Assembly (NCBI GenBank): GCA_947176545.1
Contig: CAMWRB010000020.1
Coordinates: forward strand, 1-11,158
Direction: 5' to 3'
Length of the DNA stretch: 11,158 nucleotides
DNA from: an uncultured Porphyromonadaceae bacterium
GTDB taxonomy: Bacteria > Bacteroidota > Bacteroidia > Bacteroidales > Muribaculaceae
Shown piece after piece: positions 7,415 through 11,158 of the stretch. How positions within the stretch are numbered: the first letter of the stretch is position 1; each line of letters opens with the position of its first letter. A program made the translations under genes and the position numbers. Under the pieces are notes generated by a model that saw nothing but the letters and a program-made list of their open reading frames with translations, did not search any database and was not told the DNA's origin.

Positions 7415-7418
7415 CATT

Positions 7419-8045
7419 ATGTATCATCTGTTAATAATAGTCGTGGCTCTTCTGGCGGTTGTCAGAGGTTATCGTCGCGGCCTTACGGGACAGGTGACAT
7501 CTGTACTCGGGCTTGCATTCGGTGTGATATGCACCCACATCTTTATTCCCGGAGTGAGCGATGTAATCGGGAGCATAATCGGCAGGTCGCATCTCGAGGA
7601 GGGAGGTGAGTATCTGACCGGCAATATCGCTGCTCTGTTAATCTACGGCAGTGTGTATCTGTTGTTTAGAAGCATAACCGGAATAGTGCGTCAGGCAGCC
7701 CGTATGCTCGGCACGAGTCTTCTTGATTCGCTGTTGGGGGCGGCTTTCTGTATCTTCAACTATCTGTTGGTGCTGTCGATGGTGCTCAATGTTCTGGTGG
7801 GTTACAATCCGGATTCGCCGCTGATGCGCGACGGTCGCTCGGACGACGGCAATCTGGTCAATCTGGTGCTGTGTATCGCTCCGGCGACGTTAGGCAGCGA
7901 GAGTTTTGACGACTTTGCCCACCGGATGCAGTTGCGTGACGCACGCAAGATATCGTGTGCCGGAGAGGGTGGTATCAACTATCATGCGGGCGTCGATGTT
8001 ATAAGTGTAGCGGTCCGGCCTGCCGGAGAGGAAACAAACAGCTGA
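7419..8045 (+). CDS. CvpA family membrane protein
   Basis: CvpA proteins are small inner-membrane proteins, named for colicin V production in E. coli; the biochemical role is not settled. This one has 208 residues. Hydrophobic segments at about 3-15, 24-43, 69-86 and 105-126 give the usual four-helix layout. The conserved motif RGYRRGLTGQ follows helix 1 at 16-25, and LLDSLLGAAFCIFNYLLV (101-118) matches the family's D..LG..F helix. After helix 4 there is a soluble tail of about 80 residues (129-208) with no motif I recognise. The ATG at 7419 places helix 1 at the very N-terminus; no alternative upstream start is plausible. It is first in a same-strand run with sufC, sufD and sufS (31 nt before sufC), which suggests co-transcription, but no functional link to Fe-S assembly is shown. 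Confidence 0.85.
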   Translation: MYHLLIIVVALLAVVRGYRRGLTGQVTSVLGLAFGVICTHIFIPGVSDVIGSIIGRSHLEEGGEYLTGNIAALLIYGSVYLLFRSITGIVRQAARMLGTSLLDSLLGAAFCIFNYLLVLSMVLNVLVGYNPDSPLMRDGRSDDGNLVNLVLCIAPATLGSESFDDFAHRMQLRDARKISCAGEGGINYHAGVDVISVAVRPAGEETNS

Positions 8046-8056
8046 ACATTCAGCTG
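8039..8056. repeat. Inverted repeat spanning the cvpA stop codon, upstream of sufC
   Basis: Perfect 8-bp arms CAGCTGAA and TTCAGCTG surround a CA centre. The left arm contains the last coding bases and TGA stop of cvpA; the right arm lies in the 31-nt spacer before sufC. As RNA it gives a 7-bp stem with a 4-nt loop and no following T-run, so it is not a standard terminator. It could be an mRNA processing hairpin or an operator ahead of sufC. Confidence 0.55.
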
Positions 8057-8076
8057 ACTAAATATAATATAAGCGT

Positions 8077-8850
8077 ATGTTAAAGGTTAATAATCTGCGT
8101 GCAGAGATTAATGGAAAAGAGATATTGAAGGGCATCAATCTTGAAGTCCGTCCGGGTGAGGTACATGCCATCATGGGACCGAACGGTTCCGGCAAATCAA
8201 CCTTGTCGATGGTATTGGCCGGCAATCCATCATATGATGTGACGGGCGGGTCTGTGGAGTTTTATGGCAAGGACTTGCTTGCCATGTCTCCGGAAGTGCG
8301 CAGCCACGAGGGTCTGTTTCTCGGTTTCCAGTATCCGGTGGAGATACCCGGAGTGTCGATGGTTAACTTCATGCGTGCCGCAGTCAACGCCAAGCGTAAA
8401 TACTTCGGCATGGAGCCGATGAGTGCTTCGGAGTTCCTGAAGATGATGCGCGAGAAGCGTAGTGTCGTCGAACTTGACAATAAGCTGGCGTCGCGCAGCG
8501 TGAATGAGGGTTTCTCCGGCGGTGAGAAGAAGCGTAATGAAATCTTCCAGATGGCAGTCCTCGAACCGCGTCTGTCTATCCTTGACGAGACCGATTCGGG
8601 TCTCGACATCGATGCCCTGCGTATTGTGGCCGAGGGAGTAAACAAGCTGAAAAGCGCCGATAACGCCACAATAGTCATCACGCACTATCAGCGTCTGCTG
8701 GATTATATAAAACCGGATATAGTCCATATCCTCTATAAAGGACGTATCGTCAAGACAGCCGGACCGGAGCTGGCTCTCGAGCTTGAGGAACGCGGCTATG
8801 ACTGGATTAAGGAAGAGGTGGAGCGTAAGGATGCGGAGCAGAGGAGGTAA
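8077..8850 (+). CDS. sufC: SUF Fe-S assembly ATPase SufC
   Basis: SufC is the ABC-type ATPase of the cytoplasmic SufBC2D scaffold; ATP binding drives the conformational change that allows cluster assembly on SufB-SufD. The 257-aa length is usual. Visible motifs are Walker A GPNGSGKS (34-41), LAGNPSYDVTGG (47-58), the Q-loop in FLGFQYPVEIPGVS (81-94), signature SGGEKKRNEI (147-156), Walker B LSILDETDSGLDIDAL (166-181, Asp170/Glu171) and the H-loop ITHYQR (201-206, His203). The EKKRNEI form after the signature and the ETDSGLDIDAL segment separate SufC from transport ABC ATPases. All catalytic residues are present. It ends directly against the sufD ribosome-binding region, so translation of the two is probably coupled. 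The expected partner SufB is not encoded next to it. Confidence 0.97.
   Translation: MLKVNNLRAEINGKEILKGINLEVRPGEVHAIMGPNGSGKSTLSMVLAGNPSYDVTGGSVEFYGKDLLAMSPEVRSHEGLFLGFQYPVEIPGVSMVNFMRAAVNAKRKYFGMEPMSASEFLKMMREKRSVVELDNKLASRSVNEGFSGGEKKRNEIFQMAVLEPRLSILDETDSGLDIDALRIVAEGVNKLKSADNATIVITHYQRLLDYIKPDIVHILYKGRIVKTAGPELALELEERGYDWIKEEVERKDAEQRR
8842..8847 (+). promoter_or_regulatory. Shine-Dalgarno site of sufD, inside the end of sufC
   Basis: AGGAGG is formed by the last two arginine codons of sufC (AGG AGG). It lies 6 nt before the ATG at 8854 and only 3 nt before the GTG at 8851, which favours the ATG as the sufD start. A perfect SD is unusual for Bacteroidota, where most genes lack one. Confidence 0.6.
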
Positions 8851-8853
8851 GTG

Positions 8854-10233
8854 ATGGAAGAATCAATAAGACAATATATAGAACTGTATGAGCATCATCG
8901 GGATGCTCTCTGCAGTCACAGCATTCCGGCGATGAACGCATTGCGCGAGCAAGCTGCCGGGCATCTGCGTCATGCACGTCTGCCGCGCTTAGGCTCCGAG
9001 AATTATGAAATCACTTCTCTGTCGGAGTTGTTGGGCAAGGATTACGGAGTCAATATCAATCGTCTGCCGATGGATGTCAATCCCGCGGAGTCATTCAGAT
9101 GCGGCGTGCCGCGACTCAGTACGTCGCTATTCCTGACCATCAACGACAGGTTTGCGCTGACACCTATCAGTACCAACGGTTTGCCCGCGGGAGTGACTGT
9201 CTGCAGCCTCAACTCTCAGGGCGCAGTCCCGTCGGAAATCATCGGCCGATACTACGGCGGGCTCGCGTCGCTCGATAATCCGATAGCGGCGCTGAACACC
9301 TTGTTGGCACAGGATGGAATACTGATACATGTGGCCCGCGGTACAAAAGTGGATAAAACCATACAGCTTGTCAATATTCTGCAGTCCGCCGTACCCCTGA
9401 TGGCAGTCCGCCGTGTGCTGATAGTGCTTGAAGAGAATGCCGAAGTCAATATATTGGCTTGTGACCACACTCAGAACAACACTGTCGATATGATGAACCT
9501 TCAGGTTGTGGAGATATATGCCGGCGCAGGTTCGCGGCTTGAATATTATGAGATGGAGGAGAGCAGTGTGAGAAGTGTTCGGCTCAGTGCCCTGTACGCC
9601 GAGCAGTCCGCCGACAGCCATGTCACCATCAACGGGATAACCCTGTATAACGGTGTGACACGCAATGAATATTATTGTCGCTTCACGGGCAAGGGTGCTG
9701 AACTGAGCCTGTGCGGTATGGGTATAGAGGATGGTGAACGCCGCCTCGATACTTATTCCCATGTCGAGCATACCGTTGGTTATTGCCATACCGATGAACT
9801 CTTCAAATATGTGCTCGATGACAGCAGTCGGGGAGCCTTCACCGGGTTGGTCAGGGTCGATGAGGGGGCGGTCAAGACCGAGGCCTATCAGTCCAACCGC
9901 AATATAGTCGGTAGCGGCGAGGCCCGTATGTACAGCAAGCCGCAGCTGGAAATATACAATGATGACGTGAAGTGTTCGCATGGCACTGCCATAGGTCGAC
10001 TCGACGAGATGCAGCTGTTCTATATGCGTTCGCGCGGACTGGCTGAGGAGGAGGCCAAGCTGTTGCTGAAACAGGCATTTCTGAGTGATGTGATAGAGAA
10101 GGTACGTCTGTCTCATCTGCGTGAACGTCTGACATATCTTGTAGAACGCCGGTTTGCCGGTGGTGAGGACGCCTGTCTGAGCTGCAAAGGTCAGGAGAGT
10201 TGCGGTGAGGTGGATATGAATATTGAATATTGA
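8854..10233 (+). CDS. sufD: SUF Fe-S assembly scaffold protein SufD
   Basis: SufD pairs with SufB and a SufC dimer to form the Fe-S scaffold; in E. coli the nascent cluster involves SufB Cys405 and SufD His360. This protein has 459 residues from the ATG at 8854. It has an N-terminal helical region (1-70), a central beta-helix region (about 105-365), and the family's C-terminal signature KPQLEIYNDDVKCSHGTAIGRLD (362-384), containing Cys374 and His376, the latter presumably equivalent to the E. coli His. A helical SufC-binding region follows (LFYMRSRGLAEEEAKLLLKQAFLSDVIEKV). These features and the length favour SufD over SufB. The C-terminus carries ACLSCKGQESCG with Cys441, Cys444 and Cys450 (CxxCx5C), which is not part of the E. 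coli SufD core as I know it. It lies 3 nt after the sufC stop. Confidence 0.95.
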   Translation: MEESIRQYIELYEHHRDALCSHSIPAMNALREQAAGHLRHARLPRLGSENYEITSLSELLGKDYGVNINRLPMDVNPAESFRCGVPRLSTSLFLTINDRFALTPISTNGLPAGVTVCSLNSQGAVPSEIIGRYYGGLASLDNPIAALNTLLAQDGILIHVARGTKVDKTIQLVNILQSAVPLMAVRRVLIVLEENAEVNILACDHTQNNTVDMMNLQVVEIYAGAGSRLEYYEMEESSVRSVRLSALYAEQSADSHVTINGITLYNGVTRNEYYCRFTGKGAELSLCGMGIEDGERRLDTYSHVEHTVGYCHTDELFKYVLDDSSRGAFTGLVRVDEGAVKTEAYQSNRNIVGSGEARMYSKPQLEIYNDDVKCSHGTAIGRLDEMQLFYMRSRGLAEEEAKLLLKQAFLSDVIEKVRLSHLRERLTYLVERRFAGGEDACLSCKGQESCGEVDMNIEY

Positions 10234-10261
10234 ATGTAAAATCCGATACGGGCAAAACAGC

Positions 10262-10270
10262 AGGAAGAGG
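10262..10270 (+). promoter_or_regulatory. Purine-rich ribosome-binding site of sufS
   Basis: AGGAAGAGG lies in the 39-nt sufD-sufS spacer; its AGGA core (10262-10265) is 7 nt before the ATG at 10273. It supports that ATG as the start, and like the sufD site is stronger than usual for Bacteroidota. Confidence 0.5.
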
Positions 10271-10272
10271 TT

Positions 10273-11158
10273 ATGTGTAAGGCTGAGTATGACGTGAGGG
10301 GCATACGTGAGATGTTTCCGTCGCTTGAAGTTAAGGTGCAAGGTAAGCCCCTGATATATCTGGATAATACCGCTACCTCACAGACTCCCCGTCAGGTGGT
10401 GGAAGATATCGTGTCGGATTACTACGAGCGTAAGGCGAATGTGCATCGCGGTGTGCATACCTTATCGCAGGAAGCGACCGCCCGACAGGAGGCGACACGC
10501 CGGCGCGTGTGCGAATATATCAATGCTGAATCGGTAGAGGAAATCATTTTCACACGCGGCACCACGGAGGGTATCAATCTTGTTGCAGCCTCGTTCGGTT
10601 CGCGCTTCAAGGCCGGTGACGAGGTCATACTGACCGTCATGGAGCATCATGCCAATATCGTGCCCTGGCAGTTGCTCCAGTCGCGTACCGGAATTGTTCT
10701 GAGAGTTGTGGATATCAACGAGCGCGGCGAACTCGATATCGAGCAGTATAATACGCTGTTCAACGAGCGGACGGTGATGGCTTCGTTTACTCATGTCAGC
10801 AACGTGCTCGGCACAATCAATCCCGTCAGGGAGATGATTGCCACGGCTCATTCACACGGCGTGCCGGTGCTGGTCGATGGTGCTCAGGCTTCTCCGCATC
10901 TCCGGATAGATGTCCGCGAACTCGACTGTGATTTCTATGTATTCTCATCTCACAAGATGTATGGCCCGACGGGTATCGGAGTGCTGTACGGCAAGCGTCG
11001 ACTGTTGGAGTCTATGCCACCGTATCAGGGTGGCGGTGAGATGATAGGACATGTAAGCTTTGAACATACCACGTTTGCCGAATTGCCGTATAAATTTGAG
11101 GCCGGCACTCCTGACTTTGTAGGTATAGCGGCTTTTGCGAAGGCACTTGATTTTATAG
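10273..11158 (+). CDS. sufS: Cysteine desulfurase SufS, partial, C-terminus beyond right edge
   Basis: SufS is a PLP-dependent group II cysteine desulfurase that removes sulfur from L-cysteine as an enzyme-bound persulfide for Fe-S assembly. The window holds 295 complete codons of an expected 400 or so, plus one base; the terminal TAG in the window is out of frame. Motifs in order are YLDNTATSQTP (29-39), NVHRGVHTLSQEA, FTRGTTEGINLVA, MEHHANIVPWQ, SNVLGTINP, VLVDGAQASPH, FSSHKMYGPTGIGVLYGK with PLP lysine Lys228 (E. coli Lys226), PPYQGGGEMIG and FAELPYKFEAGTPDF. The active-site cysteine loop (near residue 361-364 in relatives) lies outside the window. The start is chosen because the 13-14 residue lead before MFPSL matches the family N-terminal helix and a purine-rich RBS precedes it. 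It follows sufD by 39 nt in the same operon. Confidence 0.96.
   Translation, partial: MCKAEYDVRGIREMFPSLEVKVQGKPLIYLDNTATSQTPRQVVEDIVSDYYERKANVHRGVHTLSQEATARQEATRRRVCEYINAESVEEIIFTRGTTEGINLVAASFGSRFKAGDEVILTVMEHHANIVPWQLLQSRTGIVLRVVDINERGELDIEQYNTLFNERTVMASFTHVSNVLGTINPVREMIATAHSHGVPVLVDGAQASPHLRIDVRELDCDFYVFSSHKMYGPTGIGVLYGKRRLLESMPPYQGGGEMIGHVSFEHTTFAELPYKFEAGTPDFVGIAAFAKALDFI

Noticed and set aside
8230-8727. Two overlapping minus-strand frames opposite sufC
   Set aside because: They mirror the highly conserved SufC sequence and have no independent support.
8851-8853. GTG at 8851 as the start of sufD
   Set aside because: The next codon is ATG at 8854, which has the better spacing (6 nt) from AGGAGG; the GTG would have only 3 nt.
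9127-10341. A 404-codon open frame on the minus strand opposite sufD
   Set aside because: The plus-strand SufD in the same stretch is conserved throughout. The antisense translation shows no recognisable domain and is rich in His, Gln and Thr, as expected of a complement frame.
11156-11158. TAG at the very end as a possible sufS stop
   Set aside because: The sufS frame reads ATA followed by a single G, so the TAG is out of frame; the expected active-site cysteine region has not yet been reached.

Overview
The window looks like chromosomal DNA of a member of the Bacteroidales (Bacteroidota), possibly a Muribaculaceae-type gut bacterium. The evidence is a type IX secretion system (T9SS) sortase PorU with its C-terminal domain, a Bacteroidales-style Rex repressor, a cvpA-suf cluster, and a promoter of the Bacteroidota form TTTG-N20-TAnnTTTG in front of rex. 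The family-level assignment is inference. I see no insertion sequences, CRISPR, tRNA or rRNA, and no phage genes; the region is densely coding and reads as core genome.

Left block, all on the minus strand (transcribed right to left, 7204 to 1): a membrane-anchored GH25 muramidase (6455-7204), full-length PorU (2830-6276), a strong hairpin terminator (about 2790-2827), the rex promoter and rex (2103-2744), a small degenerate fumarylacetoacetate-hydrolase (FAH)-like protein (1497-2051), and the N-terminal 495 residues of a second PorU-like C25-family protein that runs off the left edge (1-1485). Rex, the FAH-like gene and the PorU-like gene are tightly spaced and probably form one transcription unit, separated from porU by the terminator and the rex promoter.

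Right block, plus strand from 7419: cvpA, sufC, sufD and the first 295 codons of sufS, which runs off the right edge. SufC (ATPase), SufD (scaffold) and SufS (cysteine desulfurase) belong to the SUF iron-sulfur cluster assembly pathway. No sufB lies between cvpA and sufC or anywhere else in the window, although SufB is needed for the SufBC2D scaffold. The 214-bp divergent region between the GH25 gene and cvpA holds a TAnnTTTGCA-type -7 box for each direction, each only a few bases from its start codon.

Points most worth following: the FAH-like protein, which has lost all recognisable metal ligands, encoded between a redox sensor and a T9SS-type protease; the two PorU-type proteins close together; the missing sufB; and the C-terminal cysteine cluster on SufD. 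I did not find a clearly new multi-gene system.
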